A stretch of DNA of 64,000 nt. Source: Glycomyces harbinensis. Lineage in GTDB: Bacteria; Actinomycetota; Actinomycetes; Mycobacteriales; Micromonosporaceae. Shown here in pieces: positions 1 to 8,406 of the stretch. The notes under the pieces were generated by a model. It saw only the letters and a program-made list of their open reading frames with translations, made no database searches and had not been told where the DNA came from. The stretch is taken from contig NZ_FNAD01000001.1 of assembly GCF_900101745.1 (NCBI RefSeq), forward strand, positions 434,001 to 498,000, written 5' to 3'. Numbering within the stretch: the first letter of the stretch is position 1; each line of letters opens with the position of its first letter. The position numbers and the translations under genes are program-made.

Positions 1-297
1 CGCCAGGCGCCGCACGTGGCCGACCAGGCGCTCGTCCCGCGACGCGTCCTGGTGCCCCAGCCCGCCCGAGACGACCAGCGTCCCGATCGGCCCCCGCACA
101 CGCTCGAGCGCCGCCTGCGCGTTGAGCACCAGACCCGAGGAGCACGTGATCGCCCGCCCGCCCGGCGTCGCCAGCGTGAGGTCGTAGCCGAGCCCGGGAT
201 CGATCACGCGCACCGCGTCGAGCGTCGTGGTCACGCAGGCGATGTCGAGCAGTTCGGCGTCGTCGTAGCCGACGACCAGCACCCGATGTCGTTCCAT
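1..297 (-). CDS. GlxA-type (DJ-1/PfpI) transcriptional regulator, N-terminal part
   Basis: The reverse strand encodes 99 residues from an ATG at 297 and runs off the left edge without a stop. The start MERHRVLVVGYDDAELLDIA and the later LVVSGGLG segment resemble the DJ-1/PfpI half of GlxA-like AraC-family regulators, which usually carry a C-terminal AraC helix-turn-helix. That half would lie outside the window, so the DNA-binding role is inferred from the family. A GGAGGG ribosome site sits just before the start. The gene is divergent from the membrane protein at 433. A stand-alone PfpI-like hydrolase is the alternative. Confidence 0.7.
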   Translation of the reverse strand, partial: MERHRVLVVGYDDAELLDIACVTTTLDAVRVIDPGLGYDLTLATPGGRAITCSSGLVLNAQAALERVRGPIGTLVVSGGLGHQDASRDERLVGHVRRLA

Positions 298-432
298 GCC
301 CTCCACCATAGGTCCGAAAGACCAGGATCCCAAGATTTCGGACCTGCCGGTCCCGCACGCTTGACCACCCCGCGCCCGGGGCGGATCGTGGAACAGGTCA
401 GATACCCCCTCTAGGTATACGAGGAGCACCTC

Positions 433-1017
433 ATGACCACCGCGACCCCCGACAGCCCGGCCCGCACGGGCCACCCCGTCCGCGCGGTCCTGCGGCGCTG
501 GCCCGCCGTCTTCGGCGCCGCCTTCGCCGCCTTCGTGAGCTACGGCCTCGCCTCGGGCGCCGAGCTCGCGCCGATCCTCACCGCCTCCGGCCTCGTCTAC
601 CTCGGCGCGGCGGCGCTCCAGAAGCGCGGGGCCGCCTGGCCGGTGTTCGCGGTGACCTTCGTGGTCATCGGCGCCGCCGACTTCACGCCCTGGCCGGACG
701 CGCCCACGTGGGTCCTCATCGCTCTCGCGGTGCCGTTCACCGTCTACGGACTGCTGCGCGGCGCCGCCCGCCCGGCCGAGGGCCTGCCGCTCCAGGCGAT
801 CGGCATGGCGGTCTTCGGCGGGGCCGCGGCGGTCGTGATGCTGGTCGGCGGCGACTTCGGCGCCTACCTGGTGGCCGCCGGACTGCTCGGCCACGCCGCC
901 TGGGACGTGCACCACCACCGCACCGGCCGCGTGGTCGTGCGCTCGATGGCCGAGTTCTGCTTCGTGCTCGACACCCTGATCGCCGTCGCGATGGTGGTCG
1001 TGGCGCTCAACGGCTGA
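433..1017 (+). CDS. Small polytopic membrane protein, unknown function
   Basis: The 194-residue product has a short basic N-terminus (about 25 residues) followed by six or seven hydrophobic segments covering most of the chain. A short histidine cluster (DVHHH) lies between the last two segments. The start is supported by GAGGAG eight bases upstream. I do not recognise a family; neither catalytic motifs nor transporter signatures are visible. It is divergent from the GlxA-like gene and is followed by the promoter of the GH16-like gene, so it is probably monocistronic. Confidence 0.7.
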   Translation: MTTATPDSPARTGHPVRAVLRRWPAVFGAAFAAFVSYGLASGAELAPILTASGLVYLGAAALQKRGAAWPVFAVTFVVIGAADFTPWPDAPTWVLIALAVPFTVYGLLRGAARPAEGLPLQAIGMAVFGGAAAVVMLVGGDFGAYLVAAGLLGHAAWDVHHHRTGRVVVRSMAEFCFVLDTLIAVAMVVVALNG

Positions 1018-1029
1018 GGGCAAAGCGTT

Positions 1030-1081
1030 GGAAATCGTCGGAAATCGTTGACAAATGAACGTCCGATGCGGACCATATATT
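1030..1081 (+). promoter_or_regulatory. Promoter and repeats upstream of the GH16-like gene
   Basis: A perfect -35 TTGACA lies at 1048-1053 and a weak -10 GACCAT at 1071-1076 (17-bp spacer). Two direct copies of GGAAATCGT (1030-1038 and 1040-1048) sit ten bases apart just upstream. The inverted repeat GTCCG-ATG-CGGAC (1061-1073) fills the spacer. The element assignments are read from sequence; control by a repressor or activator is inferred. Confidence 0.5.
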
Positions 1082-1151
1082 GAAAAGGGTCGATGTGACC
1101 GCGAACCTTCCCTCGCGGTCGCATCGGCGCCCCGACGCGAAGGCGGTCATC

Positions 1152-2009
1152 ATGACGAACACCCCCAAGGGCAGCTCCCGGCGCACCGCCCTGCGGCGGA
1201 TCGGGGCGGTGGCGGCCGCCGCGGCCGCCGCGCCGCTCCTCGGCCCGCTCGACCCCGCGAGGGCGGCCGACGCGGCCGCGGACCGGATCGGCGCGGCGGC
1301 CTGGGAGACGCTCGTCGACGGTTCGTTCGCGAGCCGCGCCGCTCTCGAATCCTCCTGGAACTACCTGTACCCGTGGGGATCGGACCACAACGGCACCGCC
1401 CGCATGTACGCGAGCCCGACCGACACGAACCACCTGTACCTCTCGCCCAGCGGGGTCCTCAACATCAAGGCCACGCGCATCACCTGGAACGAGGGCAACA
1501 GCTCGAAGGACCCGTACCTGCCCATCCGCTACCACTCGGCCGCCATCCACGCCAAGCGCCAGGTCCTGGTCAGCGACCGGTACCCCGACTACGAGATCCG
1601 CGGCGAGTTCCAGGCGCCGTCCGCTCCGGGCACCTGGCCGGCCTTCTGGATCACCGGCGCCAACTCGTGGCCGCCCGAGAGCGACATCCTGGAGTACAAG
1701 GGCGACAACCGGAACTGGTTCAACACCTACGACGGCGCCTGGGAGAACACGCTCGTGTCGGTCTCCTCGCCCGGCAGCTGGCACGAGTACCGGATCTGGA
1801 TGACCAAGACCAGCGGCACCGACGTGCAGATCCACTACTACCTCGACGACGTCTGGAAGGGCGCCCACACCGGATCGAACTTCGTCGGCAAGGCGATGAA
1901 CGTGATCGTCAACCTCCAGATGGAGGGCTCCTCGGGCGGCTCGGGCCCGACCTCGGACACCCTCTTCAAGGCCCAGAACGTCTACGTGGGCCGCACCAAC
2001 AACGGCTGA
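1152..2009 (+). CDS. Exported GH16-like glycoside hydrolase
   Basis: The product has 285 residues from ATG 1152, chosen because a GAAGG site precedes it and it puts a Tat-type signal at the N-terminus (SRRTALRRIGAVAAAAAAAP); an in-frame upstream ATG at 1080 is less likely. The mature part looks like a family 16 jelly roll: GTWPAFWITGANSWPPESDILEY carries ESDILE, matching the GH16 ExDxxE catalytic signature except that Ser replaces the usual hydrophobic second residue. GH16 enzymes cleave beta-1,3/1,4-glucans, galactans or xyloglucan; the substrate cannot be read here. It is the first of several exported polysaccharidases. Confidence 0.78.
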   Translation: MTNTPKGSSRRTALRRIGAVAAAAAAAPLLGPLDPARAADAAADRIGAAAWETLVDGSFASRAALESSWNYLYPWGSDHNGTARMYASPTDTNHLYLSPSGVLNIKATRITWNEGNSSKDPYLPIRYHSAAIHAKRQVLVSDRYPDYEIRGEFQAPSAPGTWPAFWITGANSWPPESDILEYKGDNRNWFNTYDGAWENTLVSVSSPGSWHEYRIWMTKTSGTDVQIHYYLDDVWKGAHTGSNFVGKAMNVIVNLQMEGSSGGSGPTSDTLFKAQNVYVGRTNNG

Positions 2010-2053
2010 AGCGCGAGCGGCGGCACGCGCCCGCCCCTTGCCTTCCGCTGCGG

Positions 2054-2086
2054 GGGATCGACTTCGGCCGATCCCTGCTCTATATT
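2054..2086 (+). promoter_or_regulatory. Promoter with inverted repeat upstream of pectinesterase
   Basis: A -35-like TCGACT (2058-2063) and a -10 TATATT (2081-2086) are separated by 17 bp. The perfect inverted repeat GGGATCG-N8-CGATCCC (2054-2060 and 2069-2075) overlaps the -35 and spacer, where a repressor would block polymerase. The operator role is inferred. Confidence 0.5.
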
Positions 2087-2171
2087 GTTTCATGGACATA
2101 CATAATTGCCTTGCTCGTTGGGGGAACTCCCGGCATGTCCCAGCGACCTGGCGCTTCACCATGGAGTCGTC

Positions 2172-3674
2172 ATGCCATCGAATACCCTCACGCGTCCGCG
2201 CGGCCGCCGCCTCGCGGCGCTGCTGTCCCTGCTCCTGGGTGCGGTCCTCGCCGCCACCGGGGCCCTCTTCGCCACCTCCAGCGCGCAGGCGGTCGAGACC
2301 GGCGTCTGGTACAACATCGAGTCCCGCCACTCGGGCCTGGTGCTCGGCATCCGGGCCGCCTCGACCGCCAACGGCGCCGAACTCGTCCAATGGAACGCGA
2401 ACGGCTCCACCGACCAGCAGTTCCGCTTCCTCGACTCAGGCGACGGCTACTACCGTATTCAGGCCCGGCACTCGAATAAGGTCGTCGACGTCGCCTCCGG
2501 CAGCACCGCCGACGGCGCGCTGGTCCAGCAGTGGGGCGACGCGAACTCCACGAACCAGCAGTGGCGCGTCACCGAGAGCGGCGGCTACGCCACGTTCGTC
2601 AACCGCGCCACCGGCAAGGCCCTCGACCTCTGGGAGTGGTCGACCGTCAAGGGCGCCAGGGTCTCCCAGTACACGCCCACCGGCGGCGTCAACCAGCAGT
2701 GGAAGCTCGTCAAGGCCGGCGGGGAGATCGACGCCGATCTCGTGGTCGCGGCCGACGGCTCGGGCGACTACACCACCGTGCAGGCCGCGGTGAACGCCGC
2801 CGCGTCGGGGACGACCATTCTCATCAAGGCCGGCAACTACAAGGGCGCCGTGACCGTGCCCTCCTCCAAGACCGGCATCAGCTTCATCGGCGGGACCGGC
2901 AACGCCCGCGACGTCGTCATTCACGAGAACCGCTGCGCCGCCTGCGACAACGGCTCGGGCGGCACGTGGGGGACCAGCGGCAGCGCGAGCGTCCTCCTCC
3001 AAGGCGCGAACTTCACCGCCGAGGACCTGACCTTCGCCAACACCTACGACGAGGCGGCGAACGGCGCCAGCCAGGCCGTGGCGGTCAAGGTCCAGGGCGA
3101 CCGGATGGTCTTCGACAACGTGCGGTTCCTCGGCAACCAGGACACCCTGCTCACCGACTCGCCCAGCGCCGCAACGGTGTCGCGCCAGTACTACCACGAC
3201 TGCTATGTGGAGGGCGACGTCGACTTCATCTTCGGGCGCGGCACCGCCGTGTTCGACCAGTGCACCATCCACGCGCTCAACCGCGGCTCCACCACCAACA
3301 ACGGCTACATCACGGCCGCGAGCACCGAGATCACCAACCCGTACGGGCTGCTGTTCTACCAGTCGACGCTGACGAGCAACGCGCCGAACAACTCGGTGTA
3401 CCTCGGCCGGCCCTGGCCCGCCGGCGGCTCGACCACCGCGCGCGGCCAGGTCCTGTACCGCGAGTGCACCATCGGCGCGCACATCCGCACCGTCGAGCCG
3501 TGGTCGGACATGTCCGGCCTGGCCTGGGAGGACGCGCGACTGCGCGAGTACCAGAACACCGGACCCGGTGCGACGGTGAACGACAACCGGCCGCAGATGT
3601 CCTCCGGCGAGGCGGCGAACCACACGCCGCAGCGCTATCTTGCGGGCGGCGACGGCTGGAACCCGATCATCTGA
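2172..3674 (+). CDS. Secreted pectin methylesterase with N-terminal CBM13
   Basis: This 500-residue protein starts at ATG 2172, preceded by GGAG and followed by a Sec signal (basic RPRGRR, hydrophobic stretch, SSAQA cleavage region). Residues about 38-170 form a ricin-type beta-trefoil (CBM13) with three QQF/QQW repeats; the rest is a CE8 pectinesterase. Visible CE8 motifs are GNQDTLL (catalytic acid/base Asp324), DVDFIFG (nucleophile Asp351) and YLGRPW (substrate-binding Arg). It should demethylate pectin outside the cell, preparing homogalacturonan for the pectate lyase at 5825-7426. All key residues are present and the length suits a CBM fusion. Confidence 0.92.
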   Translation: MPSNTLTRPRGRRLAALLSLLLGAVLAATGALFATSSAQAVETGVWYNIESRHSGLVLGIRAASTANGAELVQWNANGSTDQQFRFLDSGDGYYRIQARHSNKVVDVASGSTADGALVQQWGDANSTNQQWRVTESGGYATFVNRATGKALDLWEWSTVKGARVSQYTPTGGVNQQWKLVKAGGEIDADLVVAADGSGDYTTVQAAVNAAASGTTILIKAGNYKGAVTVPSSKTGISFIGGTGNARDVVIHENRCAACDNGSGGTWGTSGSASVLLQGANFTAEDLTFANTYDEAANGASQAVAVKVQGDRMVFDNVRFLGNQDTLLTDSPSAATVSRQYYHDCYVEGDVDFIFGRGTAVFDQCTIHALNRGSTTNNGYITAASTEITNPYGLLFYQSTLTSNAPNNSVYLGRPWPAGGSTTARGQVLYRECTIGAHIRTVEPWSDMSGLAWEDARLREYQNTGPGATVNDNRPQMSSGEAANHTPQRYLAGGDGWNPII

Positions 3675-3680
3675 CCGACG

Positions 3681-3712
3681 CGCCGCGGCCGGGGGCGCCC
3701 CCGGCCGCGGCG
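3681..3712. terminator. Shared GC-rich terminator palindrome
   Basis: A perfect 32-bp palindrome with 16-bp arms (CGCCGCGGCCGGGGGC and its complement) fills the gap between the convergent pectinesterase and nucleotidyltransferase genes. It has no long T tract, as is common in high-GC genomes, and could end transcription from both sides. Confidence 0.7.
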
Positions 3713-3715
3713 TTC

Positions 3716-4450
3716 CTACTGCGGGCGCAGGAGGTCGAGGTCGGCGCCCCACGCGTCGAGCACGGCGCCGTGCCCCGCCTTGCGCGCCTTCGCCTCCACG
3801 TCGGCGAACAGCCGCCGCTGCACCGCCGGGTCGGCCGTCGCGGCGATCCGCCCGACCGTTTCGAGCAGTGCGCCCGTCTCCCAGTCCGGGAGCGGGTGGT
3901 GCGCGAGTTCCCATTCCAGGTACTTGTTGTACGGCCGCGGGCGCCGGTCCATCGCGAAGAGCAGTTCGAAGAGCGACCCCAGGCTGTCGGCGGCGTCGAG
4001 GCGCGAGGCGAGGCCGAAGCCGTCGCGGCCGTTCTTGAGCGATCGGTAGAGCGAGTTCGCGTAGTCGTCGAGGTCCTCGGCGGCCTTCGCCGACGCCGCT
4101 TCGGGTTCGAGCCGCTGCTTGGCCTCGACGATCGCGGCGATCTCCCCGTCGAGGCGGTCGAGCACGACGCGGCCGCGCGCGACGGCGTAGCGGCAGAACC
4201 CGGGCATGCCCGCCTCGCGGAACTGCGTGAGCGTCACCAGGACCAGGTCGAGCAGGGCGGTGCGGTGGTCGCGGAAGCGTTCGAGGCCGCTCGCGGCCCC
4301 GTCGGCGAGGACGACCCACAGGTCGTGGTCCGAGCGGTCGGTGACCAGGCCCTCGTGGGCCTGCGAGCCGATGAGCACGAGCCCGACCACCGCCGGGTCG
4401 GCGGCGGCGAGGTCGTGGAAGTCGTCGTAGGTGAGCGTCGGTTCGGTCAT
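3716..4450 (-). CDS. Pol-beta-fold nucleotidyltransferase-like protein
   Basis: The 244-residue product carries a polymerase-beta-type nucleotidyltransferase core near the N-terminus: GSQAHEGLVTDRSDHDLWVV contains the GS...D.D metal-binding pattern. The C-terminal part is helical and resembles aminoglycoside-adenylyltransferase-like proteins of unknown substrate. Its ATG overlaps the stop of the upstream methyltransferase as ATGA (4447-4450), so the two genes are translationally coupled. Antibiotic modification is possible, but no specific resistance family can be named from sequence. Confidence 0.78.
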   Translation of the reverse strand: MTEPTLTYDDFHDLAAADPAVVGLVLIGSQAHEGLVTDRSDHDLWVVLADGAASGLERFRDHRTALLDLVLVTLTQFREAGMPGFCRYAVARGRVVLDRLDGEIAAIVEAKQRLEPEAASAKAAEDLDDYANSLYRSLKNGRDGFGLASRLDAADSLGSLFELLFAMDRRPRPYNKYLEWELAHHPLPDWETGALLETVGRIAATADPAVQRRLFADVEAKARKAGHGAVLDAWGADLDLLRPQ

Positions 4451-5535
4451 GGTCGGTCTCCTCGGGTGCGGTCGTTGACGGGCTCGAGCAGGTAGATCCT
4501 CGGATGGTGTCCCTTCTGGAACACGCGGTGCACCGATCCGGCGTGCCAGCGCCGCTCGTGCCGGACCAGGAGCCGCTCCATCAGCTTGACCTCGTGGGTC
4601 AGGACCGCGAACCGGCCGGCCGGCGTCACCAGGCGCCCGGCCGTGCGCAGCATCGCGTCGTAGACGGCCTCGTTGGAGCCGTGGTCGCCGCACCTGGTGC
4701 CCCACGGCGGGTCGGCCAGGATCACCTCGAAGCGCCGCCGCGCCAGCAGGTCCGGCGCGGCGACGTCGGCGCGCAGCAGGTCGGCGCGCACGCCGGCCGC
4801 GTCCAGGTTCGCCCGGCACGCCGCGAGCGCCGCATCGGCGACGTCGACGCCCACGGCGATCCGCGCGGGGCCCGCCAGGAGCCGTTCGATCAGGAGCGTC
4901 CCCGAGCCGCACATGAGGTTGAGGACGCGGTCGCCCGACCGGGCCGGGACCAGTCGCGCCATCGCGGCGGCGATGGTGGCGTTGACCGCCCCCGGGTAGT
5001 CGGCCACCCGCCACGGCCGCGCCGACAGCGGCCTGGTCGAGGCGCGCACCAGCACGTCCCATCCGGCCTCGGCGGTCGGCGACCGGTGGAACCGGAGCAC
5101 CAGGTCGCCACCGGCCGGGTCGAACGCCAGACCGGTGACGCGGGCGAGTTCGGCGCCGAGTCGGCGGAACGCGATCGAGTCGCGCCCGGCCGCCTCGATC
5201 CGCAGCGACCGGGCCGGGCGGTCCCGGTCGGCCGCCTCTTCGACGGCGGTCGCGATGCGCCGCAGGTGGTCGGCGTGCAGGAGCGAGCCGGGGCGGGCGA
5301 CGCCGAAGCCGAGCACGGTGAAGACCGCGACGGCGGTGCGCAGCGACCGCAGCCGCGACAGGGGCCCGGCGTAGGGGAAGCGGAGCGCGTCGTCGCGGCC
5401 CGGCACCGGCCGGGGCCGGACCTGCGGGAGCAGGCCCTGGATCTCGTCGGCGAGGAAGCGCCCGAGTCCGGGCAGGAAGGTCGCCTCGACCATGCGCGGC
5501 CGGGCGGGACGTGGGAGATGACGGACAGGGGCCAT
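4447..5535 (-). CDS. THUMP/RlmL-like RNA methyltransferase
   Basis: The 362-residue protein has an N-terminal region resembling the ferredoxin-like/THUMP module of Trm14 and RlmL enzymes and a C-terminal Rossmann methyltransferase domain. VLNLMCGSGTLLIE is the SAM-binding motif I and ILADPPWG is the motif IV DPPW/NPPY box typical of N2-guanine methylation. tRNA or rRNA m2G formation is the best inference. The next gene starts inside its stop codon. The start at 5535 is chosen because it retains the whole N-terminal domain; an internal ATG at 5493 is an alternative. Confidence 0.8.
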   Translation of the reverse strand: MAPVRHLPRPARPRMVEATFLPGLGRFLADEIQGLLPQVRPRPVPGRDDALRFPYAGPLSRLRSLRTAVAVFTVLGFGVARPGSLLHADHLRRIATAVEEAADRDRPARSLRIEAAGRDSIAFRRLGAELARVTGLAFDPAGGDLVLRFHRSPTAEAGWDVLVRASTRPLSARPWRVADYPGAVNATIAAAMARLVPARSGDRVLNLMCGSGTLLIERLLAGPARIAVGVDVADAALAACRANLDAAGVRADLLRADVAAPDLLARRRFEVILADPPWGTRCGDHGSNEAVYDAMLRTAGRLVTPAGRFAVLTHEVKLMERLLVRHERRWHAGSVHRVFQKGHHPRIYLLEPVNDRTRGDRP

Positions 5536-5773
5536 GGAGGCAGCCCTTTCGAAGCGTGCGGCGGGAATCGCGGGTCCGCCCTGGCCTCAGGGCGGGGGAG
5601 TCCTCGCGGCGCGTCGGCGCCGGGACGGTGGCACGGCGCGGCGGCGGCCGCGGGGGGCCGGTCCGGCCTCACCGCGCGGCGCGCTGCCGCTGCGATCCTG
5701 CTGCTACTTCGTCATCGCCGCCAACCTAAACGGGCGGGTCCCCGCACGGCAACCGAATTCCGCGAAACGGCAC

Positions 5774-5803
5774 GGCGGCCCGTCCGGTTCCGGACGGGCC
5801 GCC
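5774..5803 (-). terminator. Terminator hairpin of the pectate lyase gene
   Basis: Perfect 12-bp arms GGCGGCCCGTCC and GGACGGGCCGCC flank a six-base loop GGTTCC, 22 bases past the pectate lyase stop. The remaining gap to 5535 holds only the methyltransferase upstream region. Confidence 0.75.
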
Positions 5804-5824
5804 GCTTCGGAGGGGCTCAGGGGG

Positions 5825-7426
5825 TCAGAGGCTCACGGTCCTCCCGCCGAGGGTGACGACGAGCCTGCCGTCACCGGCGAAGGACCACCCGAGGGCGCCG
5901 CTGTAGTTGGAGCAGCGCGACCCGTTGGAGCCCGAGTAGAACTGGTTCGAGCTGTCCGAGTTGCCGATGACGCGGTCGTTCGTGGCTCCGGAGAAGAAGC
6001 ACGAGGTGTTGTTGCGGAACGTCGACGACCCGGCGTCGAAGTTGAAGTTCCGCTCGGTGCTGTCGATGCCGAGGTTGTTCGAGATGGTCATCGAGCCGGG
6101 GTTGGAGTTGTACGTGAACCCGTGCTGGCCGTTGTCGAAGGCGATCGAGTACCTGACGGTGTGGTTGATCGGGACGTCCTCGCCGCCGAGCTTGTAGCCG
6201 TTGCGGTCGCCGTTGGCGAAGACCGTCCCGTTGGAGAGGGTGCCGTTGCGGTACGACAGCGAGTACTCGATGGTCACAGTGCCGATCGGGTCGTAGTCGG
6301 AGTAGGTGTAGAGGTCCCATCCGTCGTCGGCGTTGTTGTGCGCCACCGCGTACCGGAACACGTTGCCCGAGCCCACGGTGAGCTTGGCCGCGAAGCCGTC
6401 GGCGTCCTCGCCGTCGGAGTCGGCGTTGTCGTGCGACTCGGCGCTGATGACCAGGTTGTTCCTCGGCCACGACGCGGTCGTGCTGGTCGAGGTCTGGCGC
6501 GAGAGCTGGAGGCCCGAGTCGCGGTTGTAGCGGGTGATCGTGCGCTCGAAGATGTTGCCGCTGCCGGACACGAAGATCCCGTTGTCGCCGGCGCGCTCCA
6601 CGATGAGGCCCTTGACGTGCCAGTAGTCGGCGTAGACGGCGAGGCCGCGGTTGGTCGAGGCCTCGGACTGGGCCGAGAAGTTCAGGACAGGGACTTCGCT
6701 GCCGTAGGCGGCGAGCGCGATGCGCGCGGAGGAGGTGCCGTCCTTCGTCTCGGGGATGACCACGGTGGAGGAGTAGTTGTAGGTGCCGCCCCTCATGTAG
6801 ATGGTGCCGCCGGCGGTGACGCGGCTGATCGCCGAGGTCAGCGTGGTCGGTGCCGAGATGGTGCCCGCGGCGCCGTCGGTGCCGCCCGGGGCCACGTAGA
6901 TCGCCGAGCCGGTCGGCGGGGTGGTCGGTTCGGTCGAGCCGCCGACCTCGAAGTCGAGGTAGTCGATGTTGGCGAGGCCGTTCGCGGTGGTCGCCGCGAC
7001 GCGGATCGTGTTGGACCCGGCGACGACCGGGACGGTGAGGGTCTTGGTGGTCCAGCCGGTCCAGCTGCCCGTCGGGAACGACCCGGCGGACTGCGCGACC
7101 GAGCCGTTGACGGTGATGTCGGCGGGTCGGTCGGCCGTGCCGCCGTTGGCGTACCGGATGCCAAGGGTGGCCGAGCCGGCCGAGGCGGCGTTGACCGTGA
7201 ACTGCACGGCCGCGCCGACGGCGTTGTCGCTGTTGCAGAATCCGCCGCCGGAGTATCCGGCGTGGTTGGAGTCGATCGTTCCGGCGCACGTGGCCGGCGA
7301 GGTCTCGGCCTCGTGGCGGACCGGCGCCGCGGAGGCCGCGTTCATCGCGACCAGTGTCGCGGCGACGGCGACCAGGCCGGTGAGCCCGGCGACCACCGCC
7401 GCGCGGACCCTTCTTCGAGAGGACAT
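5825..7426 (-). CDS. Secreted PL9-type pectate lyase with N-terminal CBM35-like module
   Basis: The start at 7426 is set by AAGGGAAG upstream; the 533-residue protein then begins MSSRRRVRAAVV with a Sec signal ending near AASAAP. Residues about 40-160 resemble a CBM35 (HEAETS, then GIRYANGG and the terminal IDYLDFEVGG). After a PTTPPT linker comes a right-handed parallel beta-helix with repeated short Asn/Gly-rich turns. Segments SHDNADSDGEDADGF and HNNADDGWDLY match the conserved Asp/Lys-bearing core of family 9 pectate lyases, which cleave polygalacturonate by beta-elimination with calcium. It acts downstream of the pectinesterase at 2172. Confidence 0.85.
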   Translation of the reverse strand: MSSRRRVRAAVVAGLTGLVAVAATLVAMNAASAAPVRHEAETSPATCAGTIDSNHAGYSGGGFCNSDNAVGAAVQFTVNAASAGSATLGIRYANGGTADRPADITVNGSVAQSAGSFPTGSWTGWTTKTLTVPVVAGSNTIRVAATTANGLANIDYLDFEVGGSTEPTTPPTGSAIYVAPGGTDGAAGTISAPTTLTSAISRVTAGGTIYMRGGTYNYSSTVVIPETKDGTSSARIALAAYGSEVPVLNFSAQSEASTNRGLAVYADYWHVKGLIVERAGDNGIFVSGSGNIFERTITRYNRDSGLQLSRQTSTSTTASWPRNNLVISAESHDNADSDGEDADGFAAKLTVGSGNVFRYAVAHNNADDGWDLYTYSDYDPIGTVTIEYSLSYRNGTLSNGTVFANGDRNGYKLGGEDVPINHTVRYSIAFDNGQHGFTYNSNPGSMTISNNLGIDSTERNFNFDAGSSTFRNNTSCFFSGATNDRVIGNSDSSNQFYSGSNGSRCSNYSGALGWSFAGDGRLVVTLGGRTVSL

Positions 7427-7506
7427 GTTGCTTCCCTTCACCACTGCGTTGTGCTGCCCGGAGGCAGGGAGGAGATGCCGCCGCAGAATCTTGAGATATG
7501 GAAATC

Positions 7507-7558
7507 CTTGAATTCAAGCGGTTGCCATGAGCGTAAGGAAGGCGTTTTCCTCTGTCAA
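7507..7558 (-). promoter_or_regulatory. Strong promoter and palindromic operator of the pectate lyase
   Basis: On the minus strand TTGACA (7558-7553) and TACGCT (7535-7530) are separated by 17 bp, giving a transcription start near 7523. The perfect 12-bp palindrome CTTGAATTCAAG (7507-7518) lies just downstream of that start, a classical repressor roadblock position. The operator function is inferred. Confidence 0.65.
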
Positions 7559-7655
7559 GCCCGCGCGGCCCGATCGGACCATCCCGTTAGGATCGACCGA
7601 TGCCATCGACCCATTGCGGGGACGGCTGCGGCGCAGGGGCTCCGGTGGGGCGCGC

Positions 7656-8270
7656 GTGACCGCGGCCTTTCTCACCGGCCTCGCGCTCGGCTTCGCCCTC
7701 ATCGTCCCCATCGGAGCCCAGAACGTGTTCGTGTTCGGCCAGGGCGTCGCCCTGGGAATGCCGCGGGCGCTGTGGGCGGTCCTGGGCGCCGGACTGTGCG
7801 ACACCCTCCTCATCGTCCTGGGCGCCACGGGCGCCTCGGCCCTGCTCGACTCGGTGCCGGGCCTGCGCCCGGCGATGCTCGCCGCCGGGGCGCTGTTCCT
7901 GGCCTACCTCGGCATCCGCTCCCTGCGCGCCACCCCGGCCGCGATCGAGGACCAGTCCGGGGACTGGTCGCCGGCCCTGACGATGCGCCGCACCGCGGCC
8001 GTCTCGCTGCTCAACCCGCACGCCATCCTCGACACCGTCGGCGTCCTCGGCGCGGCGATCACCGCCCAGGCGGCCGCGGCCCGCCCCGCCTTCGCCGCGG
8101 GCGCGGTGAGCGCCTCGTGGATGTGGTTCCTGCTCCTGGCCGGAGCGGCCACCGCGATGCGGCGGGTCATGACCAAGGCGCGCCTGGTCTGGTTCGACCG
8201 GGTCTCGGGCGTGATCCTGCTGGTCTTCGCGGTCTGGCTCGCCGTCGAGTTCGTCCAGGTCCTGCGCTGA
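7656..8270 (+). CDS. LysE/ArgO-type amino-acid exporter
   Basis: The GTG at 7656 is chosen over upstream codons because the 204-residue product then begins directly with the first membrane helix (TAAFLTGLALGFALIVPIG) and has a GGTGGGG site before it. The NVFVFGQGVALG segment, the central NPHAILDT motif and about six membrane helices are typical of the LysE/ArgO branch of basic amino-acid exporters. Export of lysine or arginine is the family expectation. LysG-type regulators usually sit nearby; none does here. Confidence 0.88.
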   Translation: MTAAFLTGLALGFALIVPIGAQNVFVFGQGVALGMPRALWAVLGAGLCDTLLIVLGATGASALLDSVPGLRPAMLAAGALFLAYLGIRSLRATPAAIEDQSGDWSPALTMRRTAAVSLLNPHAILDTVGVLGAAITAQAAAARPAFAAGAVSASWMWFLLLAGAATAMRRVMTKARLVWFDRVSGVILLVFAVWLAVEFVQVLR

Positions 8271-8292
8271 CCGGAACGGGGCTTGGGAGCGA

Positions 8293-8322
8293 TTGACAAA
8301 GTTGGGTCACCCAACTTACTCT
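8293..8322 (+). promoter_or_regulatory. Cellulase promoter with 19-bp palindrome filling the spacer
   Basis: TTGACA (8293-8298) and TACTCT (8317-8322) are 18 bp apart. The perfect inverted repeat AAGTTGGGT-C-ACCCAACTT (8299-8317) occupies essentially the whole spacer. A protein bound there would prevent polymerase binding, so this is a probable operator; the regulator is not identified. Confidence 0.75.
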
Positions 8323-8406
8323 TGCATTGAGGACCTTCGATGGGCTGTGCTGACACCCCTCGGCCCCGCGTCCTTCCCGGCAGATCACGTGTACAGAAGG
8401 AGTGCC

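Noticed and set aside
864..2390. Long minus-strand open frame opposite the GH16-like gene
   Set aside because: Arg/Gly/Val-rich low-complexity translation, typical of the antisense frame of a high-GC gene; the plus-strand GH16 motifs and ribosome site decide.
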